This document shows positions 52,905 to 64,000 of a stretch of 64,000 nt of DNA, one piece after another. Both the position numbers and the translations under genes were made by a program. Source of the stretch: Macrothele yani (lineage: Eukaryota > Arthropoda > Arachnida > Araneae > Macrothelidae); assembly GCA_039090855.1 (NCBI GenBank), contig CM077034.1:227814701-227878700 (forward strand), written 5' to 3'. Positions within the stretch are counted from its first letter, which is position 1. Every line of letters starts with the position of its first letter. The notes beneath the pieces are model-generated. The model was not told the origin of the DNA and did not search any database. It saw only the letters and a list, made by a program, of their open reading frames with translations.

Positions 52905-55900
52905 GAATCCATGCGGTTTAGCTTCATTTTCTGGACTTAATCTTCTGGATAACATTCTGGAAAACCAGACCGCCCTTCTGTGTCGCTCAAGAAATATTAC
53001 CATTGGCAGAGATGGATCTCTGAACGTAAAAGAAAAATGTCTAAGTTTGTCTGCAAAAGGAAAATGTGAAGGTAACAGTTCCAAAAGTGAACGTGAGAAA
53101 GAAGCAGGGAGCAGTGGAGAGACTTCCTTTTCCTTATTGCCTTTGAAAAAGGAAGATTTCATAGCCTCTTCCATTGACACCAAACAAAAAGAAAAATCGT
53201 CGGCGAGAGTGCCTGCTGTGAACGTCGGAAGAGAACATCACAGTCCTTCATCAGACCGTCCACCAGTTAGCACAAAGGCTTCAAGATTAGGGGAATCATC
53301 ATCATCTAGTGTTGCATGGTATCTCCTAAGGAAAGCAAAGAAGCAGCGCCGAGTGAGACTCAGTGACGTTGAAAACCTTTTTGCAGTTGGGAACTGTGCA
53401 AATGAAGAGTCGAGTAGAGAGATCGCAAACGAGGAATGCGACAATGCACCATCAGTTTACATAAAACAGGAAAAAGAAAAAAAGGAAGTTCAGCATCAAG
53501 TTCATCAGTGGTAAAAAAGAATGTGAAGTTAGAATCGCCGTTACTATTTGAATCATTAGTACACATAAAGGAAGAAAGGGATATAGACGAGGATCATAAA
53601 AGCGATCATTTAAATGATATTGTGGATCACAGTGTCTTTACAAATGTGGGCCAATTGAGTGAAGTTAAGATAGACACTACTTCATCTTCATTTCATGGCC
53701 ATACCGAAGAATTTATTGGTGAGACAACAAATTCAAGAACAAAATCACCTGGCCTTCCAAATGGTATTGATAAAGAAATGCCTCTTAAGGGATTATTTGA
53801 GAATGCCTGTGTCTCCAAATCCACGCATGTGAAATCAGAGGAATGCCCTCCGTCAAATAATAGTGCAAAGAATAATCAGAAAAGGCACTTGCCCTTTCCA
53901 ATTGATGGCGTGATTCGACCTTATAAAATTCCAAGATTGGCTAAATCGAAAGAGAGATGTCCAGATTCAAAAGCAAACTTTATTTCCTGTCGTATTTTAA
54001 GTAACTCCACGGAAGACAATGTGTTGTTAACTGAGCCAAAGAAGGAAGTTATAAAGGAAAATGTTAATAGCGAGCTCAATAACTCTTCCATAAATACGAA
54101 GAAGCTTGGGAATTCTTGCCCCAAAGACAGTTCTTCCAAGTACAAGGTTTCCGCAAATAATCGCAGCCGCACAAGCTCCGAAGCTTCTCTCCAAAAAATG
54201 AAAAAATGCCTACCAACGAGCGCCGCAACGAAAAATGAACGAAAGATTCACATGGGCGGTCCTTCAAGCGGGAGCACTGGTTCAAGTGGTGAAACAAAAA
54301 GCATCCGCAAGAGACACTCGCAGATCTCCTCAAATGACGTAGAACGCCCTTTTAAAATTCCCAAAGCGTCAAGTTCCTCAAGTACAAGTGCAGTTCCGGG
54401 AACAAACTTAAAAAAGTCAAATAATCGCTTGGATTTTAAGTCACGTAAAAAGACAGAAAGCATTTTTGAAAAGCATGTTCCACATGCATTTGTAAAGGAA
54501 GAGAAAGTTCACGGTGCTCTTAAAATGGAGAAATTCGTCGAAGAATATAGCTTGATGGACTGCAGCGACATTGTAACTTCAAATATGCAGCGTGATGTTA
54601 AGAGAAATGATTTGTCGTGTGCGACTTCACAAAGCAAGCTGAAAACACAGAGACAAGAAAATCCGAGCAAGATCTCAATCTCATCGCTTGGACCCTCTTC
54701 GCCAAATCCGTCACATTCTCATAACCATCATTTAGTCACTAATAAGTCCAAATCTGAAAGTGAAGATGTTGGTTCTCATAAAGTCACTCATCAAATCAAC
54801 ACATATACAAATAACAAGTATCCTGACAAAAAGTCACACACAAGAACATCATCAAAGAGCAACAGTGTCGTAAAAGATGCTACTGAGCTTAATTTAAACC
54901 ATAAACGTTCAGATATAAAGTTACACAATAGCATTACCAGCATATCATCGCCAAGGACTTCCAGTGCAGAAGAAAGTACTGCACATTTGAACTCAGATTA
55001 CAAGCACTCTGATAAAAAGTCAGGTGATAGTAACACTACGAAGACTTCTAATGTGGAGAAAAGTTCTGGTCATGAACACTCTGATAAGAAGTCACGTGAT
55101 ACTAATGGCACTACGAAGACTCCTAGTAAGGACAAAAGCTCTGGTCATCAGCACTCTGATAAGGAGTCACGTGATACTAATGGCACTACAAAGACTTCTA
55201 ATAAAGAGAAAAGCTCTGGTGATGACCACTCTGATAAGAAGTCGCGTGATACTAATGGCGCTAAAAAGACTTCTAATGTGGAGAAAAGTTCTGATCCTAA
55301 CCACTCTGATAAGAAGCCACGTGATACTAAAGGCTCCATAAAGATTTCTAATAAGGAGAAAAGCTCTGGTCATGACCACTCTGATAATAAGTCACGTGAT
55401 ACTAATGGCACTACAAAGACTTCTAATGTGGAGAAAAGCTCTGATCATTACCACTCTGATAAGAAGTCACGTGATACTAATGGCTCTACAAAGACTTCTA
55501 ATAAGCAGAAAAGCTCTAGTCATAACCACTCTGATAAGAAGTCGCGTGAAACTAACGACACTACAAAGACTTCTAAGGTGGAGAAAAGCTCTATTCATCA
55601 GCACTCTGATAAGAAGTCACGTGATACTAATGGCACTACGAAGACTTCTAATAAGGAGAAAAGCTCTGATCATCAGCACTCTGATAAGAAGTCACGTGAT
55701 ATTAATGACACTACGAAGATTTCTAATGTGGAGAAAAGCTCTGATCATCAGCACTCTGATAAGAAGTCACGTGATACTAATGACACTACGAAGACTTCTA
55801 ATGTGGAGAAAAGCTCTGAACCTGACCACTCTGATAAGGAGTCACGTGATACTAATGGCACTACAAAGACTTCTAATAAGGAGAAAAGCTCTGGTCATGA

Positions 55901-57116
55901 CCACTCTGATAAGAAGTCATGTGACACTAATGACATTACAAAGACTTCTAATAAGAAGAGCTCTGGTCATGACCATTCTGATAAGAAGTCACGTGACACT
56001 AATGACACTACAAAGAAATCTAATAAAGAGAAAAGTTCTGGTCATAACCACTCTGATAAGAAGTCGCGTGACACTAACGACATTACGAAGACTTCTAATG
56101 TGGAGAAAAGCTCTGATCTTGACCACTCTGATAAGAAGTCACGTGATACTAATGGCTCTACAAATACTTCTAATAAGGAGAAAAGCTATGGTCATGACCA
56201 CTCTGATAAGGAGTCACGTGATACTAATGGCACTACAAAGACTTCTAATAGGGAGAAAAGCTCTGGTCATGACTACTCTGATAAGAAGTCACGTGATATT
56301 AATGGCACAACAAAGTCTTCTAATAAGGAGAATAGTTCTGGTCATCAGCACTCTGATAAGAAATCACGTGATACTAATGGCACTCCAAAAACTTCTAATG
56401 TGGAGAAAAGCTCGGATCCTGACCACTCTGATAAGAAGTCACGTGATACTAATGGCTCTATAAAGATTTGTAATAAGGAGAAAAGCTCTGGTCATGACCA
56501 CTCTGATAAGAAGTCACGTGATACTAATGGCACTACAAAGACTTCTAATGTGGAGAAAAGCTCTGATCCTGACCACTCTGATAAGAAGTCACGTGATACT
56601 AATGGCTCTACAAAGACTTCTAATAAGGAGAAAAGCTCTGGTCATGACCACTCTAATAAGAAGTCACGTGATTCTAATGGCACTACAAAGACTTCTAATG
56701 TGGAGAAAAGCTCTGATCATGACCACTGTGATAAGAAGTCGCGTGATACTAATGGCTCTACAAAGACTTCTAAAAAGGAGAAAAGCTCTGGTCATGACCA
56801 CTCTGATAAGAAGTCGCGTGACACTAACGACACTACAAAGACTTCTAATAAGAAGAAAAGCTCTGGTCATCAGCACTCTGATAAGAAGTCACGTGATACT
56901 AATGGCACTACGAAGACTTCTAATAAGGAGAAAAGCTCTGATCATCAGCACTCTGATAAGAAGTCACGTGATACTAATGGCACTATGAAGACTTCTAATA
57001 AGGAGAAAAGCTCTGGTCATGACCACTCTGATAAGAAGTCACGTGATACTAATGGCACTACAAAGACTTCTAATGTGAAGAAAAGCTCTGATGCTGACCA
57101 TTCTGATAAGGAGTAA
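52905..57116 (+). CDS. Large Ser/Lys-rich repeat protein, internal exon, with frame junction at 53,478-53,484
   Basis: The function is not recognised. The exon follows a good splice acceptor (AG at 52,903-52,904). The first frame (NPCGLASFSGLNLLDNILEN on) has no in-frame ATG, so the start lies in an unseen upstream exon. About 190 codons later the frame must move by -1 at A AAA AAG (53,478-53,484) to continue KKGSSASSSSVV; otherwise it stops at 53,512. The next 500 or so codons are non-repetitive, charged and disordered-looking. They are rich in psi-K-x-E motifs typical of SUMO sites (IKQE, IKEE, VKSE, VKEE, LKME) and carry RPYKIPRL and RPFKIPK. From 55,005 a 25-residue unit, HSDKKSRDTNGTTKTSNKEK plus SSGHD, repeats to a TAA at 57,114 (TCA to TAA). 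A nuclear protein is an inference. Confidence 0.65.
53478..53484 (+). other. A AAA AAG heptamer at the frame junction
   Basis: In the upstream frame the codons are GAA AAA AAG, which is exactly the X XXY YYZ register of a -1 slippery site, and a -1 shift lands in the downstream open frame. No clear stem-loop was found in the next 60 bases. A one-base loss in the A7 run, real or from assembly, explains it equally well. Confidence 0.6.
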
Positions 57117-60100
57117 CGTGATACTAACGGCACTACAAAGACTTCTAATAAGGAGAAAAGCTCTGTTCATGACCACTCTGATAAGAAGTCACGTGACACT
57201 AATGACACTACAAAGACTTCTAATAAGAAGAAAAGCTCTGGTCATGACCACTCTGATAAGAAGTCACGTGACACTAATGACACTACAAAGACTTCTAATA
57301 AAGAGAAAAGCTCTGATCATGACCACTCTGATAAGAAGTCACTTGATATCAATGGCACAACAAAGTCTTCTAATAAGGAGAATAGTTCTGGTCATCAGCA
57401 CTCTGATAAGAAGTCACGTGATACTAATGGCACTACGAAGACTTCTAATAAGGAGAAAAGCTCTGCTCATCAGCACTCTGATAAGAACTCACGTGATACT
57501 AAAGACACCACGAATACTTCTAATGTGGAGAAAAGCTCTGGTCACGACCACTCTGATAAGAAGTCACGTGATACTAATGGCACTACAAAGACTTCTAATG
57601 TGGAGAAAAGCTCTGGTCATGACCACTCTGATAAGAAGTCACGTGATATTAGTGGCACAACAAAGTCTTCTAATAAGGAGAATAGTTCTGGTCATCAGCA
57701 CTCTGATAAGAAGTCACGTGATACTAATGGCTCTACAAAGACTTCTAATAAGGAGAAAAGCTCTGATCCTGACCACTCTGATAAGAAGTCACGTGATACT
57801 AATGGCTCTACAAAGACTTCTAATAAGGAGAAAAGCTCTGATCCTGACCACTCTGATAAGAAGTTACGTGATACTAAAGGCTCTACAAAGACTTCTAATA
57901 AGGAGAAAAGCTCTGATCCTGACCACTCTGATAAGAAGTCACGTGATACTAATGGCTCTACAAAGACTTCTAATAATTAGAAAAGCTCTGATCCTGACCA
58001 CTCTGATAAGAAGTCACGTGATACTAAAGGCTCTACAAAGACTTCTAATAAGGAGAAAAGCTCTGATCCTGACCACTCTGATAAGAAGTTACGTGATACT
58101 AATGGCACTACAAAGACTTCTAATGTGGAGAAAAGCTCTGATCATGACCACTCTGATAAGAAGTCACGTGATACTAATGGCTCTACAAAGACTTCTAATA
58201 AAGAGAAAAGCTCTAGTCATGACCACTCTGATAAGAAGTCACGTGATACTAATGGCTCTACAAAGACTTCTAATGTGGGGAAAAGCTCTGATCGTGACCA
58301 CTCTGATAAGAAGTCACGGGATACTAAAGGCTCTACAAAGACTTCTAATAAAGAGAAAAGCTCTGGTCATGACCACTCTGATAAGAAGTCACGTGATACT
58401 AATGGCACTACAAAGACTTCTAATAAAGAGAAAAGCTCTGGTCATGACCACTCTGATAAGAAGTCACGTGATACTAATGGCTCTACAAAGACTTCTAATA
58501 AGGAGAAAAGCTCTGATCCTGACCACTCTGATAAGAAGTCACGTGATACTAATGGCTCTACAAAGACTTCTAATAAGGAGAAAAGCTCTGATCCTGACCA
58601 CTCTGATAAGAAGTCACGTGATACTAATGGCTCTACAAAGACTTCTAATAAGGAGAAAAGCTCTGATCCTGACCACTCTGATAAGAAGTCACGTAATACT
58701 AATGGCTCTACAAAGACTTCTAATAAGGAGAAAAGCTCTGATCCTGACCACTCTGATAAGAAGTCACATGATACTAAAGGCTCTACAAAGACTTCTAATA
58801 AGGAGAAAAGCTCTGATCCTGACCACTCTGATAAGAAGTTACGTGATACTAATGGCACTACAAAGACTTCTAATGTGGAGAAAAGCTCTGATCATGACCA
58901 CTCTGATAAGAAGTCACGTGATACTAATGGCTCTACAAGGACTTCTAATAAAGAGAAAAGCTCTAGTCATGACCACTCTGATAAGAAGTCACGTGATACT
59001 AAAGGCTCTACAAAGACTTCTAATAAGGAGAAAAGCTCTGATAATGACCATTCTGATAAGAAGTTACGTAATACTAATGGAACTACAAAGACTTCTAATG
59101 TGGAGAAAAGCTCTGATCCTGACCACTCTGATAAGAAGTCACGTGATACTAATGGCTCTACAAAGACTTCTAATAAGGAGAAAAGCTCTAATCCTGACCA
59201 CTCTGATAAGAAGTCACGTGATACTATTGGCTCTACAAAGACTTCTAATAAAGAGAAAAGCTCTAGTCATGACCACTCTGATAAGAAGTCACGTGATACT
59301 AATGGCTCTACAAAGACTTCTAATAAGGAGAAAAGCTCTGATCCTGACCACTCTGATAAGAAGTCACGTGATACTAAAGGCTCTACAAAGACTTCTAATA
59401 AAGAGAAAAGCTCTGGTCATGACCACTCTGATAAGAAGTCACGGGATACTAAAGGCTCTACAAAGACTTCTGATAAAGAGAAAAGCTCTGGTCATGACCA
59501 CTCTGATAAGACGTCACGTGATACTAATGGCACTACAAAGACTTCTAATAAAGAGAAAAGCTCTGGTCATGACCACTCTGATAAGAAGTCACGTGATACT
59601 AATGGCTCTACAAAGACTTCTAATAAGGAGAAAAGCTCTGATCCTGACCACTCTGATAAGAAGTCACGTGATACTAATGGCTCTACAAAGAGTTCTAATA
59701 AGAAGAAAAGCTCTGATCCTGACCACTCTGATAAGAAGTCACGTGATACTAAAGGCTCTACAAAGACTTCTAATAAGGAGAAAAGCTCTGGTCATGACCA
59801 CTCTGATAAGAAGTTACGTGATACTAATGGCACTACAAAGACTTCTAATAAAGAGAAAAGCTCTGATCATGACCACTCTGATAAGAAGTCACGTGATACT
59901 AATGGCTCTACAAAGACTTCTAATAAAGAGAAAAGCTCTAGTCATGACCACTCTGATAAGAAGTCACGTGATACTAATGGCTCTACAAAGACTTCTAATG
60001 TGGAGAAAAGCTCTGATCGTGACCACTCTGATAAGAAGTCACGTGATACTAAAGGCTCTACAAAGACTTCTAATAAAGAGAAAAGCTCTGGTCATGACCA

Positions 60101-63100
60101 CTCTGATAAGAAGTCACGTGATACTAATGGCACTACAAAGACTTCTAATAAAGAGAAAAGCTCTGGTCATGACCACTCTGATAAGAAGTCACGTGATACT
60201 AATGGCTCTACAAAGACTTCTAATAAGGAGAAAAGCTCTGATCCTGACCACTCTGATAAGAAGTCACGTGATACTAATGGCTCTACAAAGACTTCTAATA
60301 AGGAGAAAAGCTCTGATCCTGACCACTCTGATAAGAAGTCACGTGATACTAATGGCTCTACAAAGACTTCTAATGAAAGAGAAAAGCTCTGGTCATGACC
60401 ACTCTGATAAGAAGTCACGTGATACTAAAGGCTCTACAAAGACTTCTAATAAGGAGAAAAGCTCTGGCAATGACCACTCTGATAAGAAGTCACGTGATAC
60501 TAATGGCTCTACAAAGACTTCTAATGAAGAGAAAAGCTCTGGTCATGACCACTCTGATAAGAAGTCACGTGATACTGATGGCTCTACAAAGACTTCTAAT
60601 AAGGAGAAAAGCTCTGGCAATGAGCACTCTGATAAGAAGTCACGTGATACTAATGGCTCTACAAAGACTTCTAATGAAGAGAAAAGCTCTGGCAATGACC
60701 AGTCTGATAAGAAGTCACGTGATACTAACGGAACTACGAAGACTTCTAATAAGGAGAAAAGCTCTGGTCATGACCACTCTGATAAGAAGTCACGTGATAC
60801 TAAAGGCTCTACAAAGACTTCTAATAAGGAGAAAAGCTCTGGCAATGAGAACTCTGATAAGAAGTCACGTGATACTAACGGAACTACGAAGACTTCTAAT
60901 AAGGAGAAAAGCTCTGGTCATGACCACTCTGATAAGAAGTCACGTGATACTAAAGGCTCTACGAAGACTTCTAATGTGGAGAAAAGCTCTGATCATGACC
61001 ACTCTGATAAGAAGTCACGTGATACTAATGGCTCTACAAAGACTTCTAATAAGGAGAAAAGCTCTGATCCTGACCACTCTGATAAGAAGTCACGTGATAC
61101 TAATGGCTCTACAAAGACTTCAAATAAGGAGAAAAGCTCTGATCCTGACCACTCTGATAAGAAGTTACGTGATACTAAAGGCTCTACAAAGACTTCTAAT
61201 GAGGAGAAAAGCTCTGATCCTGACCACTCTGATAAGAAGTCACGTGATACTAATGGCTCTACAAAGACTTCTAATAAGGAGAAAAGCTCTGATCCTGACC
61301 ACTCTGATAAGAAGTCACGTGATACTAATGGCTCTACAAAGACTTCTAATAAGGAGAAAAGCTCTGATCCTGACCACTCTGATAAGAAGTTACGTGATAC
61401 TAATGGCACTACAAAGACTTCTAATGTGGAGAAAAGCTCTGATCATGACCACTCTGATAAGAAGTCACGTGATACTAATGGCTCTACAAAGACTTCTAAT
61501 AAAGAGAAAAGCTCTAGTCATGACCACTCTGATAAGAAGTCACGTGATACTAATGGCTCTACAAAGACTTCTAATGTGGGGAAAAGCTCTGATCGTGACC
61601 ACTCTGATAAGAAGTCACGGGATACTAAAGGCTCTACAAAGACTTCTAATAAAGAGAAAAGCACTGGTCATGACCACTCTGATAAGAAGTCACGTGATAC
61701 TAATGGCACTACAAAGACTTCTAATAAAGAGAAAAGCTCTGGTCATGACCACTCTGATAAGAAGTCACGTGATACTAATGGCTCTACAAAGACTTCTAAT
61801 AAGGAGAAAAGCTCTGATCCTGACCACTCTGATAAGAAGTCACGTGATACTAATGGCTCTACAAAGATTTCTAATAAGGAGAAAAGCTCTGATCCTGACC
61901 ACTCTGATAAGAAGTCACGTGATACTAATGGCTCTACAAAGACTTCTAATAAGGAGAAAAGCTCTGATCCTGAGCACTCTGATAAGAAGTCACATGATAC
62001 TAAAGGCTCTACAAAGACTTCTAATAAGGAGAAAAGCTCTGATCCTGACCACTCTGATAAGAAGTCACATGATACTAAAGGCTCTACAAAGACTTCTAAT
62101 AAGGAGAAAAGCTCTGATCCTGACCACTCTGATAAGAAGTTACGTGATACTAATGGCACTACAAAGACTTCTAATGTGGAGAAAAGCTCTGATCATGACC
62201 ACTCTGATAAGAAGTCACGTGATACTAATGGCTCTACAAAGACTTCTAATAAGGAGAAAAGCTCTGATCCTGACCACTCTGATAAGAAGTTACGTGATAC
62301 TAATGGCACTACAAAGACTTCTAATGTGGAGAAAAGCTCTGATCATGACCACTCTGATAAGAAGTCACGTGATACTAATGGCTCTACAAAGACTTCTAAT
62401 AAAGAGAAAAGCTCTAGTCATGACCACTCTGATAAGAAGTCACGTGATACTAAAGGCTCTACAAAGACTTCTAATAAGGAGAAAAGCTCTGATCCTGACC
62501 ACTCTGATAAGAAGTCACGTGATACTAATGGCACTACAAAGACTTCTAATGTGGAGAAAAGCTCTGATCCTGACCACTCTGATAAGAAGTCACGTGATAC
62601 TAAAGGCTCTACAAAGACTTCTAATAAGGAGAAAAGCTCTGATCCTGACCACTCTGATAAGAAGTCACGTGATACTAAAGGCTCTACAAAGACTTCTAAT
62701 AAGGAGAAAAGCTCTGGCAATGAGCACTCTGATAAGAAGTCACGTGATACTAATGGCTCTACAAAGACTTCTAATAAGGAGAAAAGCTCTGGCAATGAGC
62801 ACTCTGATAAGAAGTCACGTGATACTAATGGCTCTACAAAGACTTCTAATGAAGAGAAAAGCTCTGGTCATGACCACTCGGATAAGAAGTCACGTGATAC
62901 TGATGGCTCTACAAAGACTTCTGGTAAGGAGAAAAGCTCTGGCAATGAGCACTCTGATAAGAAGTCACGTGATACTAATGGCTCTACAAAGACTTCTAAT
63001 GAAGAGAAAAGCTCTGGCAATGACCAGTCTGATAAGAAGTCACGTGATACTAACGGAACTACGAAGACTTCTAATAAGGAGAAAAGCTCTGGTCATGACC

Positions 63101-64000
63101 ACTCGGATAAGAAGTCACGTGATACTAAAGGCTCTACAAAGACTTCTAATAAGGAGAAAAGCTCTGGCAATGAGCACTCTGATAAGAAGTCACGTGATAC
63201 TAATGGCTCTACAAAGACTTCTAATGAAGAGAAAAGCTCTGGCAATGACCACTCTGATAAGAAGTCACGTGATACTAACGGAACTACGAAGACTTCTAAT
63301 AAGGAGAAAAGCTCTGGTCATCACCACTCGGATAAGAAGTCACGTGATACTAAAGGCTCTACAAAGACTTCTAATGTGGAGAAAAGCTCTGATCATGACC
63401 ACTCTGATAAGAAGTCACGTGATACTAATGGCTCTACAAAGACTTCTAATAAGGAGAAAAGCTCTGATCCTGACCACTCTGATAAGAAGTCACGTGATAC
63501 TAATGGCTCTACAAAGACTTCAAATAAGGAGAAAAGCTCTGATCCTGACCACTCTGATAAGAAGTCACGTGATACTAATGGCTCTACAAAGACTTCTAAT
63601 AAGGAGAAAAGCTCTGATCCTGACCACTCTGATAAGAAGTTACGTGATACTAAAGGCTCTACAAAGACTTCTAATAAGGAGAAAAGCTCTGATCCTGACC
63701 ACTCTGATAAGAAGTCACGTGATACTAATGGCTCTACAAAGACTTCTAATAAGGAGAAAAGCTCTGATCCTGACCACTCTGATAAGAAGTCACGTGATAC
63801 TAATGGCTCTACAAAGACTTCTAATAAGGAGAAAAGCTCTGATCCTGACCACTCTGATAAGAAGTTACGTGATACTAATGGCACTGCAAAGACTTCTAAT
63901 GTGGAGAAAAGCTCTGATCATGACCACTCTGATAAGAAGTCACGTGATACTAATGGCTCTACAAAGACTTCTAATGTGGAGAAAAGCTCTGATCGTGACC
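55005..64000 (+). repeat. 75-bp (25-codon) coding-type minisatellite, about 120 units, open at window end
   Basis: Units read CACTCTGATAAGAAGTCACG then TGATACTAATGGCACTACAA, AGACTTCTAATAAGGAGAAA and AGCTCTGGTCATGAC. They stay in the frame of the upstream gene to 57,116, reopen in the same frame to a TAG at 57,978 (AAGGAG changed to AATTAG) and again to about 60,375. There an extra A (AATGAAAGAG for AATGAAGAG) shifts the frame. From then on the shifted frame is open to the window edge, 3.6 kb. Unit subtypes (GTTKTSN, GSTKTSN, SNVEK, SSDPD, SSGNE) form larger blocks copied at long range. Confidence 0.93.
57117..64000 (+). pseudogene. Downstream repeat part of the Ser/Lys-rich gene, interrupted
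   Basis: This is the continuation of the repeat-coding frame beyond the first stop. Two nonsense changes (57,114 and 57,978) and one +1 insertion (near 60,375) separate it into open segments of 0.86, 2.4 and more than 3.6 kb. Either the protein ends at 57,116 and this is expanded 3' sequence, or the allele is broken, or the stops are assembly errors in a very repetitive stretch. The real gene end is outside the window. Confidence 0.5.

Noticed and set aside
52905..53000. Linking the Q micro-gene exon 2 to the large exon at 52,905 as one gene
   Set aside because: The phases do not fit: a donor after CAGTCAG (43,506) would leave one base, while the exon at 52,905 contributes only one base to its split codon. 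No bridging evidence is present.
55024..63884. Minus-strand and alternate-frame ORFs across the 75-bp array (FLSEWSGSELFSLLEVFVEP type and MTTLIRSHVILMAL type)
   Set aside because: These are shadows of the in-frame Ser/Lys repeat, open only because 75 is divisible by three.

Overview
The window reads as eukaryotic nuclear DNA from an animal, most likely an arthropod. It is AT-rich and gene-poor. It holds decayed mariner and Tc1 transposases, a Penelope-type GIY-YIG fragment, a Mutator-like (MULE) transposase with a FLYWCH zinc finger, pieces of a non-LTR retrotransposon, tRNA-derived SINEs and many tandem arrays. There is no operon structure and no dense prokaryotic coding. The species cannot be named from the sequence.

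Layout. 1-4.6 kb: a tRNA-like dispersed repeat, two mariner copies, an inverted Tc1-like transposase and a truncated mariner. 5.2-10.7 kb: a foldback element whose >500-bp inverted arms enclose about 113 copies of a 39-bp unit. 12.6-13.0 kb: a 38-bp minisatellite. 14.5-20.3 kb: one mariner split by a Tc1 copy; that Tc1 carries a 42-bp expansion inside its transposase frame and is followed by a 38/39-bp array and a Penelope fragment. 21.3-24.4 kb: a SINE, a mariner remnant and a second copy of the same Tc1, whose leader is amplified into a 108-bp array. 24.8-43.5 kb: a segmental duplication (P-Q, P'-Q'-Q''). Its first copy is split by a 9.5-kb MULE with about 2-kb composite inverted ends. Q carries a promoter-like block and a possible two-exon micro-gene. 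43.5-52.5 kb: a TTAA-flanked MITE, LINE fragments, a 156-bp satellite, a 278-bp tandem that captured half a SINE, and more SINEs. 52.9-64 kb: an exon of a host-like gene that leads into about 120 copies of a 25-residue repeat and runs off the window.

The best candidate for a cellular gene is the last one. It has a good splice acceptor at 52,904, about 190 codons in one frame, a junction at an A AAA AAG heptamer, and then about 500 non-repetitive codons before the repeats. Everything upstream is mainly a history of nested transposons and of tandem arrays that grew out of transposon ends. That link between transposon parts and satellites is the most unusual feature of the window.
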